The notes beneath the pieces are model-generated. The model saw only the letters and a list, made by a program, of their open reading frames with translations, was not told the origin of the DNA and made no database searches. From the NCBI GenBank assembly GCA_934718085.1, contig CAKUZL010000003.1, positions 124,001 to 188,000 on the forward strand: a stretch of DNA of 64,000 bases, given 5' to 3'. The stretch's first letter is position 1. The number at the start of each line of letters is the position of its first letter. Made by a program: the position numbers and the translations under genes. This stretch comes from an uncultured Candidatus Melainabacteria bacterium (GTDB taxonomy: Bacteria; Cyanobacteriota; Vampirovibrionia; Gastranaerophilales; Gastranaerophilaceae). Positions 1 through 6,725 of the stretch are shown piece after piece.

Positions 1-220
1 AGTTTTGAGAAGGCAATTTAAACGCGTATTTGTCCTCATCCGAAGTTTGTTTGAGCACCTGTCCGAAACTTTTTACGCTTTCCGTGGAAGACGTCTCGTC
101 GATGCCGTTAATTTGCGAATTCAGATTGTTTACGTACGTTTGCAGTTGCGCGGCTCTTGTTATTGCCGCGTTCTGCCCGCTTGTATTTATTAAGTTTTGT
201 ATATTTGCGGAAAATGCCAT
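1..220 (-). CDS. Flagellar-cluster protein, N-terminal fragment
   Basis: The ATG is preceded by an AAGGGA ribosome site, and 73 codons are visible before the window edge cuts the gene. The peptide starts MAFSANIQNLINTSGQ and contains SFGQVLKQ. It lies downstream of flgB and flgC in the same orientation, where fliE (hook-basal body adaptor) often sits. A flagellar lytic transglycosylase or FlgJ-like muramidase with a short low-complexity N-terminus would also fit. The visible part has no catalytic motif, so the family is undecided. That it is translated is likely; the function is inferred only from position. Confidence 0.6.
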   Translation of the reverse strand, partial: MAFSANIQNLINTSGQNAAITRAAQLQTYVNNLNSQINGIDETSSTESVKSFGQVLKQTSDEDKYAFKLPSQN

Positions 221-285
221 TTTCTATCCCTTATCCCCGTATTTTATTTGTATTTATCGTATTTTATTAAGTTTTGTTAAAATTA

Positions 286-732
286 TCAGCCGTTACCGAG
301 CTCGACCGCTCTGTCAGCCATTGATTTCGAAATTTTTACTACCGCCAAAGAAGCCTCGTAAGCGCGTTGAGCCATAGACGCGTCACCGAATTCGACCAAC
401 GGATTTACGTTTGAAGCTCTGATATATCCGTTTGCGTCGGCATCGGGGTGTCCCGGTCTGTAGAGTCTGTCTCCGAGAGTCGGATCTTCCACAACTCCCG
501 ACAGAGCAACGCTCCCCGAAGTAAAAGGAACATTTCCGTTTGCAAACATGTCGTCCTTCATAACGTTCAACAATCCGGCAAACGAAACATCGTCGGTTGA
601 ATTGAGAACGGGAATTTTTCTTACGTAATTCGGAGTATCGAGGTTTGCAACGTTTTTCGCGATTATGTTCATTCGGGTTCCGTGAACTCCGACCGCCTTT
701 GCTCCGACATCCATAGAATTGAGAATCGTCAT
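286..732 (-). CDS. flgC: Flagellar basal-body rod protein FlgC
   Basis: A 148-residue protein of normal FlgC length. It has the N-terminal rod-protein signature ('MNIIAKNVANLDTPNYVRK', a variant of the ANxxTPGY motif) and a C-terminal helix ('AQRAYEASLAVVKISKSM') that pairs with the N-terminal helix in the coiled-coil rod. FlgC is exported by the flagellar type III apparatus and builds the proximal rod in the periplasm. The gene follows flgB by 10 bases, the usual flgB-flgC order, and forms a minus-strand group with two FlgG-like genes upstream. Confidence 0.93.
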   Translation of the reverse strand: MTILNSMDVGAKAVGVHGTRMNIIAKNVANLDTPNYVRKIPVLNSTDDVSFAGLLNVMKDDMFANGNVPFTSGSVALSGVVEDPTLGDRLYRPGHPDADANGYIRASNVNPLVEFGDASMAQRAYEASLAVVKISKSMADRAVELGNG

Positions 733-742
733 ATTTTACCCC

Positions 743-1087
743 CTAACTTCCTACGTTAATAACCGTTCTGATTTGAGAAATCGCGGAATTCATTCGTTTT
801 ATTGCTGTAGCGTAGGTCAGCGCGTTTTTTTGCATTTCGGTCAATTCATAAACCACGTCGACTTTACCCCGTTTTTCGGTAACAACACCCGACGCTCCGA
901 GTTTTGAGGACAATTCGGTTTCCAAAGGAGAGTTCATCGTTCCGAGGTACTGAGCAAAGTCGATATCTCTTCTTACATATCCCGGGGTGTCCATATTAAC
1001 GATGTTCGACGACAAAGCTCTTTGTCTTTGTGCCGCCAAATCAAGCATTAAGTTACATTTCTCGAATGAAGTTTTGGGTGTGTACAT
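743..1087 (-). CDS. flgB: Flagellar basal-body rod protein FlgB
   Basis: A 114-residue protein with the flagellar rod N-terminal motif 'SSNIVNMDTPGYVRRDIDF' and a C-terminal amphipathic helix ending in 'SAISQIRTVINVGS'. FlgB is the most proximal rod subunit, contacting FliE and the MS ring. It is somewhat shorter than the usual 130 or so residues, through a short central loop. It is co-oriented and closely spaced with flgC downstream and a FlgG-like gene 16 bases upstream, so all are probably one transcript. Confidence 0.92.
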   Translation of the reverse strand: MYTPKTSFEKCNLMLDLAAQRQRALSSNIVNMDTPGYVRRDIDFAQYLGTMNSPLETELSSKLGASGVVTEKRGKVDVVYELTEMQKNALTYATAIKRMNSAISQIRTVINVGS

Positions 1088-1103
1088 TATTTACTTCCTT
1101 TCA

Positions 1104-1817
1104 TTATTGTTGAAGATTGATGGCTTCATCGTAAATCTTGTTTACCGCCTGAACAAATCTCAAGCTTGCGGTTTGAGAAGCCATAATTCTCATGGCGTCG
1201 TAGGACGACTTATACATATCGACGTTCGAGCGTTCGAGCATTCCCTGTCTGATGCCTTCGTGGTTTTGAGAAAGGTAAGGGTCGCCTGATTTTCTCGTTG
1301 CGAGGTATTTGTTACCGTCGAGTTGTTTCAACCCCTGCGGGTCGGGAAAATTCACAACGGGAATGTATCCTACGGTTTCGGGCTTATTGCCTGCTTCCCT
1401 GATAACCTGAACCACACCGTCGGGTTTAATCGTAATATCGTAGTAATTATGAGGAATTTTTATTCCGTCGCCGACCAGAAAGTTGTCAAAAGTAATAAGA
1501 TAACCGTCTTTGTTCACTCTCAAAGAGCCGTCGCGCGTATAAACAACATCGCCGGTTTCGGACGTCACGGGAATATACCCGGGAGTTGCAAGCCCGATAT
1601 CGAGCTTTTGTTCGGTTTTCATCAATGCGCCGAGAGAATGGTCGGAAGTCCCGACACCGTCGACGTATCCGTCTTCGGTGACAAATTGTTTGAAATCAAC
1701 CCCTTTATACGCATTCGTGTTAAAATTTGCGAAATTGTCGGAAATTGCGCCGAGTCTTTCGTTTTGAACATTCATATTTACGATGTTTCTTCTGACGAGT
1801 CCTTGAAACGATACCAT
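1104..1817 (-). CDS. flgG: FlgG/FlgF-family flagellar rod protein
   Basis: A 237-residue flagellar hook-basal body protein. The N-terminus 'NIVNMNVQNERLGAISDNFANFNTNAYKG' is a degenerate rod signature, the middle has the FlgE/F/G beta domain ('VVYTRDGSLRVNKDGYLIT'), and the C-terminus 'MLERSNVDMYKSSYDAMRIM' matches the FlgG-type helix. It is shorter than enteric FlgG (about 260). FlgG forms the distal rod and FlgF a junction subunit; two paralogues are adjacent here, and which one is the functional FlgG cannot be decided without alignment. Confidence 0.85.
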   Translation of the reverse strand: MVSFQGLVRRNIVNMNVQNERLGAISDNFANFNTNAYKGVDFKQFVTEDGYVDGVGTSDHSLGALMKTEQKLDIGLATPGYIPVTSETGDVVYTRDGSLRVNKDGYLITFDNFLVGDGIKIPHNYYDITIKPDGVVQVIREAGNKPETVGYIPVVNFPDPQGLKQLDGNKYLATRKSGDPYLSQNHEGIRQGMLERSNVDMYKSSYDAMRIMASQTASLRFVQAVNKIYDEAINLQQ

Positions 1818-1828
1818 TATTCAACCTC

Positions 1829-2524
1829 CTACATTCCGCTCAACGTTTGTACCGCCTGTGATACCATATTGTTTTGCTGCCTGAACATCGACTTGTTTGC
1901 CATAAAATTCTTCGGAATAGGCAGATACTCGAGGGTTTCCGTGTACAGGTCGACGTTTGAATCTTCCGTATACCCTTGGCGTACGCCGGGATCAAGAACC
2001 GCTACGCCCTCTTTGGTAACAACTCCGAGAGTGCCGCAGGAAACGAGCTTTTTCGCGCTTCTGTTAAGCAACTTGATGTTTCCCGCCAAATCTACCGAAA
2101 TATCTTCAAGTTTTTCCGGTGCAAAAGGCAGAACTATAGGCGTTCCGTCGGCACCGAGAACCTTTTCGTCTTTGAGCGAAAGCAAATTGCCTTCGTTGTC
2201 GACTTTAAACCTTCCGTCACGTGTCAACACTATCCCGGAAGGTCCTTCGACCTGGAAATACCCCTTATTGCTCAGAGCCAAATCCAAAGGCTTTTGACTC
2301 ATTGCAATTCGTCCCGGAGTATCATCGACCGCATAAGACAAAGCATGCGCCCCGACGTATTCGGAAAATGCGGGAACGACGGGCTTTTTTCTTTGGTATC
2401 CGACTTTATCGAACCCCACGAAGTTTTCCGAAGAAATTCCCATAAGTTCGTTTTGAAGGTGCATTGCCCTCAAACTGACCGTCAACCCGGGTTCGAAATA
2501 ATCTGTTTGTCCTTTTAAAATCAT
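1829..2524 (-). CDS. flgF: FlgF/FlgG-family flagellar rod protein (paralogue)
   Basis: A 231-residue FlgF/FlgG-type protein with the domain core 'GIVLTRDGRFKVDNEGNLLS' and a C-terminal 'SNVDLYTETLEYLPIPKNF' helix. It heads the minus-strand flagellar group. The start is fixed by a GGAGGG site 7 bases upstream. It is diverged from its neighbour (the N-terminal motif reads SSENFVGFDKVGYQRK instead of ANxxTPGY), so the two copies are not a recent duplication. It probably forms the proximal part of the distal rod. The FlgF versus FlgG assignment is tentative. Confidence 0.82.
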   Translation of the reverse strand: MILKGQTDYFEPGLTVSLRAMHLQNELMGISSENFVGFDKVGYQRKKPVVPAFSEYVGAHALSYAVDDTPGRIAMSQKPLDLALSNKGYFQVEGPSGIVLTRDGRFKVDNEGNLLSLKDEKVLGADGTPIVLPFAPEKLEDISVDLAGNIKLLNRSAKKLVSCGTLGVVTKEGVAVLDPGVRQGYTEDSNVDLYTETLEYLPIPKNFMANKSMFRQQNNMVSQAVQTLSGM

Positions 2525-2669
2525 GCTAAGACCCTCCGCATATCCGTTTTAATAATAACTTATATGAAGTCAATTTTTTACGAAATTTGGCAAAAATCAT
2601 ACGTTTACGGTATCTTTTTTCTCATAACGAAAATTCTGTGCTATATTTATATCCAAAGGGAAATGTATA

Positions 2670-3548
2670 ATGAAAATTTTTAAAAACATTATGATACTCG
2701 TCTTTTGTATCTTATGTTTCACGGATATGAAAGCGCATGCGGTCAAAATCGGGCTTCTGATAGAAACAGACAGACTTTTGACCGGAACCAGCACAACAGG
2801 AATTATTACCGACGAAATGACCGGCAAAAATTTTTGCAAACTCGACGCTATGAAGCCTTACGTGCTTACGCCCGGTAAAAAAGGTATTAAAATTACGGTA
2901 AACGGCGAAAAGCACGACATTGCGTCCGAAAGAATCGTCGTAAGAACCGCGACTCCCGGGTTTGTCTCCGCGAAAAACCGCTGGTACAGAGGAACGCTTA
3001 TCGTCAGAAAAGTCAACGGAAAACTTACCGTAATAAATAACATTCCGCTCGAAGAATACCTGCTCGGGGTTGTTCCGTCGGAAATGCCGTCCTCATGGCA
3101 CAGCGAAGCATTAAAAGCTCAAGCCGTAGCGGCAAGAAGCTACGCGGTCGCAAACCTCGGTAAACAAAGCAGATACGGGTTCGACCTGAAAGACAACACC
3201 GAAGATCAAGCCTACGGAGGCGCATCCGCCGAAACCGCGAGAGCACGCACAGCGGTAGAACAAACCGCGGGCATCGTAATCACCCAAAACAAAGAAGTAG
3301 TCCCCGCTTTTTACTGCGCCAGTGCAGGCGGAAAAACGGTTAACGCGGGCAAAATCTGGTCAAAAGATTTACCTTACCTGCGTTCGGTACCGTCGTTCGA
3401 CGGAGGTATGAAAAAAATGGGACACGGACTCGGGATGAGTCAGCACGGCTGCAATAACCTTGCAAAACAAGGCTATAACGCTTATCAAATTCTTATGTAT
3501 TATTACAACAACATAAAATTCGGAAGACTTCTGAACAATTCGGTTTAA
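2670..3548 (+). CDS. SpoIID/LytB-domain cell-wall lytic protein
   Basis: A 292-residue protein with an N-terminal signal-like hydrophobic stretch (residues 6-18) and a SpoIID domain. Residues 128-160 carry 'LEEYLLGVVPSEMP', with the Glu (about residue 138) corresponding to the catalytic acid of the B. subtilis SpoIID transglycosylase, followed by 'LKAQAVAARSYAV'. The family C-terminal 'GHGLGMSQHG' lies near residue 252. SpoIID-type enzymes cleave denuded peptidoglycan glycan strands; outside spore formers they act in division or wall remodelling. The gene diverges from the flagellar group with 145 bases between them and ends at a bidirectional terminator. An AGGG site lies 9 bases before the ATG. 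Confidence 0.88.
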   Translation: MKIFKNIMILVFCILCFTDMKAHAVKIGLLIETDRLLTGTSTTGIITDEMTGKNFCKLDAMKPYVLTPGKKGIKITVNGEKHDIASERIVVRTATPGFVSAKNRWYRGTLIVRKVNGKLTVINNIPLEEYLLGVVPSEMPSSWHSEALKAQAVAARSYAVANLGKQSRYGFDLKDNTEDQAYGGASAETARARTAVEQTAGIVITQNKEVVPAFYCASAGGKTVNAGKIWSKDLPYLRSVPSFDGGMKKMGHGLGMSQHGCNNLAKQGYNAYQILMYYYNNIKFGRLLNNSV

Positions 3549-3627
3549 ATCACCGTTGCATCCCGCTTATACGTCGTCATTCATGCGGCGACGGTTGTTT
3601 CAAACAAAAACTCTTAACAATTTCATT

Positions 3628-3656
3628 AAAATGCCCGCAATAAACGCGAGCATTTT
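3628..3656. terminator. Bidirectional intrinsic terminator
   Basis: An 11-base arm (AAAATGCCCGC) pairs with GCGAGCATTTT across a 7-base loop, one mismatch. A and T tracts on both sides let it work for the SpoIID gene on the plus strand and for the orphan gene converging from the minus strand. Confidence 0.8.
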
Positions 3657-3688
3657 TTGCAGTCTATTTTTCTTTGTTATAAAATCGA

Positions 3689-4753
3689 CTATTTTACACC
3701 GGCAATCGTTGCATAGTCAAGAATTGCAGCTCTCGAACCATTTTCGTCTTTCAAAATTTTAACTCCGGCAGCAACAAGCTTGTTTATCAAATAATTCTCT
3801 ACAATATTCTCATTCAAAGAACGTGAAGAAAATTTGTTAAAATTCCGTGTTTCGACATCCGGAAAATGTTTGCTCAAAAGTTTTTCGAGAGCGGTTCCGC
3901 AATCTTGAGCCAGAGATTTGTTCAATTTGTCAAGCATATTGAAATCAAGTTTTGAAGCCGGCCCGAAGATCATAAGTTTCATAGAATTTTCATCTTCGTT
4001 TCCATATGTATCGATTAATATTTTGCCAAGCCCTGTTTGTTCCGAAGTTTTTGCAACCGGTGCATTAAAATTGCTGTCTGTTAATTTTTTTGCTTGTCTT
4101 TCAGATACGTTTATCGTTCCGCTATACGAGCCTAATTCGATATTCAAGTGCACATTCCCGACAAAATCTTCCAGACTTTTGAGACCGAACGATTCAAGCA
4201 ATTTTGTTGCTTTACTTTGAGAAAAAACTTTATCTAAATCCTTTTCGAACATTATGGCAGCTTCTCGTGCAAAAAGTTCTGAAACCTCGTTATTATCTTC
4301 AACAATGTTTTGATGTAATCCGCGTAATTCTTTTATTACGGGATGGTTTGCCATTTTTGATTCAAAACGTTCTTTGTTAAATACCCGTGTTCCTTTGAGG
4401 CGTTCATTTTCAGCCATTTCCGCTCTGTTGATGTCAAGTGCGTAAGCCGTGTTTTGGGCATCTTGAGCCGTTTTAGCAGCAATACTCGCGTATTCGAACG
4501 CTTTTGACCCGGACTCGGTCTTTAACTTCGGTAAAAGTGACAAAAAACTTGCCACACCTGCGGTTACGATACCCGATAATTGTTTTTTTGAAATCTTTAA
4601 TACTGAACTTTCATTATTTATCTTACCGGTAACAAATTGTTGTCCGTAGGCGAAATTCAATGCTTTGAAAGACATATTTGCCTTGTTTCCGACGTTTTTA
4701 CCGGACGAGCTCCATAAATTTTGCCCGTTTACGGAGATTTTGTTTATACTCAT
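3689..4753 (-). CDS. Orphan protein of unknown function
   Basis: A 354-residue protein I do not recognise. The N-terminus is low-complexity and polar (MSINKISVNGQNLWSS), with 'KANMSFKALNF' near residue 25. Similar short S-F-K/R-G/A-x N-termini are, from memory, common on orphan proteins of Gastranaerophilales, but this is a weak hint. A single hydrophobic stretch lies near residues 60-75 (SGIVTAGVASFLSLLP). The rest is soluble and mostly helical, with several K/E-rich heptad-like stretches and no catalytic motif. It is monocistronic: a terminator follows it and another lies upstream of its start. Confidence 0.7.
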   Translation of the reverse strand: MSINKISVNGQNLWSSSGKNVGNKANMSFKALNFAYGQQFVTGKINNESSVLKISKKQLSGIVTAGVASFLSLLPKLKTESGSKAFEYASIAAKTAQDAQNTAYALDINRAEMAENERLKGTRVFNKERFESKMANHPVIKELRGLHQNIVEDNNEVSELFAREAAIMFEKDLDKVFSQSKATKLLESFGLKSLEDFVGNVHLNIELGSYSGTINVSERQAKKLTDSNFNAPVAKTSEQTGLGKILIDTYGNEDENSMKLMIFGPASKLDFNMLDKLNKSLAQDCGTALEKLLSKHFPDVETRNFNKFSSRSLNENIVENYLINKLVAAGVKILKDENGSRAAILDYATIAGVK

Positions 4754-4807
4754 CTACATATCCTCGTTTCGACACCATTTCAAAAGCGAATGTACGCTTT
4801 ATATTAC

Positions 4808-4848
4808 AAAAAAAACATTTTGCAGTCAACAAGCAAAATGTTTTTTTT
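4808..4848 (-). terminator. Terminator of the glyA-to-GerMN operon
   Basis: A perfect 16-base inverted repeat (AAAAAAAACATTTTGC with GCAAAATGTTTTTTTT) separated by 9 bases. The A tract on the plus strand gives a U tract in minus-strand RNA, so it closes the long minus-strand unit ending with the GerMN gene. Confidence 0.9.
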
Positions 4849-4874
4849 AATATTTTGAAACATTGTCCGGTATA

Positions 4875-5474
4875 TCATTCGTCGAGCGAATTCTCCGTAA
4901 GCGGCTGTGTGAAGGTAATTCCCTCCCCGCCGATTACGTCTGTGCGTTTTCCGTTTATTTTTAAATAGAAATCTTTATCGGTATTTGCAAGTACGGTTTT
5001 TATCAACTGACGCATTCTTGAATAAATGCTGTCGGATCCGCCGCCCGAACCGAAATCCGCACTCAAATCCACCGTTACGGAATTTGCGGACTCATTGACC
5101 GAAATCAATCGAACACCGTCGGGAACCGCCGTATAAACACCTTTGTCATCCTCGTAATTTGAAGGACCGTTTAAAAGCTGAGTAACGCAAAACTTAACTC
5201 GCGACTCGCCCTCGGGCAATTTCCGTTGAACCGGAGTAAGGTATTGAACCTTGTTTTTGTCGGTCTTCAAAAAGTAAACATAAACGGTTTCCTGCTTTTG
5301 AGTTTCTTCTGGAACTTTTACGTCCGGCTTCGAAGGTCTCTCGGGAACGAGAGTTTCCTCGGAACCGCCGGGAACAATTTCACTCGGAACACGATTTTGA
5401 AAAAAGTGCTCGTAAATCATTAATCCCGTCAAAAATAAAACTAAACAAATAATTATTTTAAACAATTTATCCAT
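4875..5474 (-). CDS. GerMN-domain membrane-anchored protein
   Basis: A 199-residue protein with one N-terminal membrane anchor (residues 5-24, IIICLVLFLTGLMIYEHF), a proline- and glutamate-rich linker, then a GerMN domain from about residue 65: 'VYVYFLKTDKNKVQYLTPVQR', 'VKFCVTQLLNGPSNYEDDKG', 'VTVDLSADFGSGGGSDS', 'LIKTVLANTDKDFYLKING'. GerMN domains occur in GerM, LpqB and related envelope proteins and bind wall or protein partners; they are not enzymes. It is the last gene of the translation-linked operon, 49 bases after truB. With the SpoIID-type protein nearby it suggests a wall-associated role, but this is inference. Confidence 0.85.
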   Translation of the reverse strand: MDKLFKIIICLVLFLTGLMIYEHFFQNRVPSEIVPGGSEETLVPERPSKPDVKVPEETQKQETVYVYFLKTDKNKVQYLTPVQRKLPEGESRVKFCVTQLLNGPSNYEDDKGVYTAVPDGVRLISVNESANSVTVDLSADFGSGGGSDSIYSRMRQLIKTVLANTDKDFYLKINGKRTDVIGGEGITFTQPLTENSLDE

Positions 5475-5523
5475 AACATGAACAATTTATCATAAATTTT
5501 GCGGCATGGAAAAAGTTTAATAT

Positions 5524-6372
5524 TTATTCACAAAAAACGATTCGGGGCTTCAAAATACCGTCCGAAACCTCACCAAACGCAATAAATGAGCCGTTTGAAA
5601 CGGCAAAATATTTTCCGTCAATTGAATTTACATTAACAAAATTACCGTTCTTAACTTTTTTTAACATTTCGGGGGTTAACTCGATAAGCTCAGTTTTTAT
5701 CGGTTCGACCGGCGAAATAAGATTTTGCTCGGCAGCCTCTCTTGACGAAAAAAACTCCAACGGTACGGCATTTTTTATAAGCATGCCTCCCGACAAAGTC
5801 CGTCTCAAACCCGTCATGACGGCACCACAACCGAGCATTTGTCCCGCATCGTGAATTATCGAGCGAATATAAGTACCTTTGGAACATTTTATTTTCAACA
5901 TCCCGGTATCTCCGTCAAATTCCGTCAATTCGACGCTTCCGACAAAAATTTTGCGTACGGGAATTTCGACCTGTTCGCCTTCCCGAGCCGACTCATACAA
6001 TTTTTTCCCGTTGATTTTCACGGCACTGTAAATCGGCGGCTTCTGAAAAATTTCACCTTTAAAAGAGTCTAAAACAGTTCTTACCGTAGTTGCGTCAGGT
6101 CTTTTGTCGGAAAAATACTCAAGCTCGGTCTCGCAATCGTAAGATTTCGAAACATACCCTAACCGAAATGAAGCTTCGTACTCTTTTTCGGTCGGCAAAA
6201 AATCAAGCAACCTTGTCGCCTTACCGACGGCAATCGGCAAAACTCCGGTCGCACAAGGGTCAAGCGTACCGGCATGACCGATTTTTTTTATTCCCGTTAC
6301 TTTTCGCAACCGTGAAATCACGTCGTGTGAGGTCACTCCCGCAGGCTTGTCGACATTCAAAAAACCGAACAT
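5524..6372 (-). CDS. truB: tRNA pseudouridine-55 synthase TruB
   Basis: A 282-residue TruB. It isomerises U55 to pseudouridine in the T loop of tRNAs. The N-terminal 'GFLNVDKPAGVTSHDVISRLRK' and the catalytic segment 'GHAGTLDPCATGVLPIAVGKATRL' are present, with the nucleophilic Asp of LDP at about residue 42; 'YESAREGEQVEIPVR' and 'CSKGTYIRSIIHDAG' are further family blocks. The start overlaps the rbfA stop by one base (TAATG), implying translational coupling. The infB-rbfA-truB order is the common bacterial arrangement. Confidence 0.97.
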   Translation of the reverse strand: MFGFLNVDKPAGVTSHDVISRLRKVTGIKKIGHAGTLDPCATGVLPIAVGKATRLLDFLPTEKEYEASFRLGYVSKSYDCETELEYFSDKRPDATTVRTVLDSFKGEIFQKPPIYSAVKINGKKLYESAREGEQVEIPVRKIFVGSVELTEFDGDTGMLKIKCSKGTYIRSIIHDAGQMLGCGAVMTGLRRTLSGGMLIKNAVPLEFFSSREAAEQNLISPVEPIKTELIELTPEMLKKVKNGNFVNVNSIDGKYFAVSNGSFIAFGEVSDGILKPRIVFCE

Positions 6373-6722
6373 TAAATTTCGCCCTTTGAAACTTTATTTA
6401 TCAGTTCCGTGATTTTTGATCCGCGCTCGATACTGTTGTCAAAAATAAATTTTAATTCGGGCGTAACGCGCAATCTTATTCGTTTTCCGATTTCGTAACG
6501 GATTTTCGGCGTATCCTGGTCAATTGCCTCGATGGTTTTGGCTTTCACGTCTTCTGGCGCAAAAACCGAATAAAAAACCTTCGCATAAGAATTATCATGC
6601 GACACTTCGACATCGGTAATCGAAACTACACCGCCGATTCGTTCGTCCTTCAACTTTTTTTGAATAATATCCGCAACTTCTTTTTGAATTGTCTTTCGTA
6701 CGCGTTCGTTTCTTAAAGTCAT
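6372..6722 (-). CDS. rbfA: Ribosome-binding factor A
   Basis: A 116-residue protein of standard RbfA length. It has a KH-like fold with 'RNERVRKTIQKEVADIIQKKLKD' at the N-terminus and 'ITDVEVSHDNSYAKVFYSVF' in the core, and ends in 'LRVTPELKFIFDNSIERGSKI', the typical C-terminal block. RbfA binds the 30S subunit and helps mature the 16S rRNA 5' end. It sits 3 bases after infB and overlaps truB by one base. Confidence 0.96.
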   Translation of the reverse strand: MTLRNERVRKTIQKEVADIIQKKLKDERIGGVVSITDVEVSHDNSYAKVFYSVFAPEDVKAKTIEAIDQDTPKIRYEIGKRIRLRVTPELKFIFDNSIERGSKITELINKVSKGEI

Positions 6723-6725
6723 TTT

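Noticed and set aside
1323..2297. A 324-codon plus-strand open frame opposite the FlgG-like genes.
   Set aside because: It is the antisense shadow of two clearly recognisable flagellar genes, has no ribosome site, and its translation matches no family pattern.
2638..2647. An extended -10 (TGCTATATT) as promoter of the SpoIID-type gene.
   Set aside because: The implied start of transcription would fall on the ribosome-binding site, leaving too short a leader; it may be chance.
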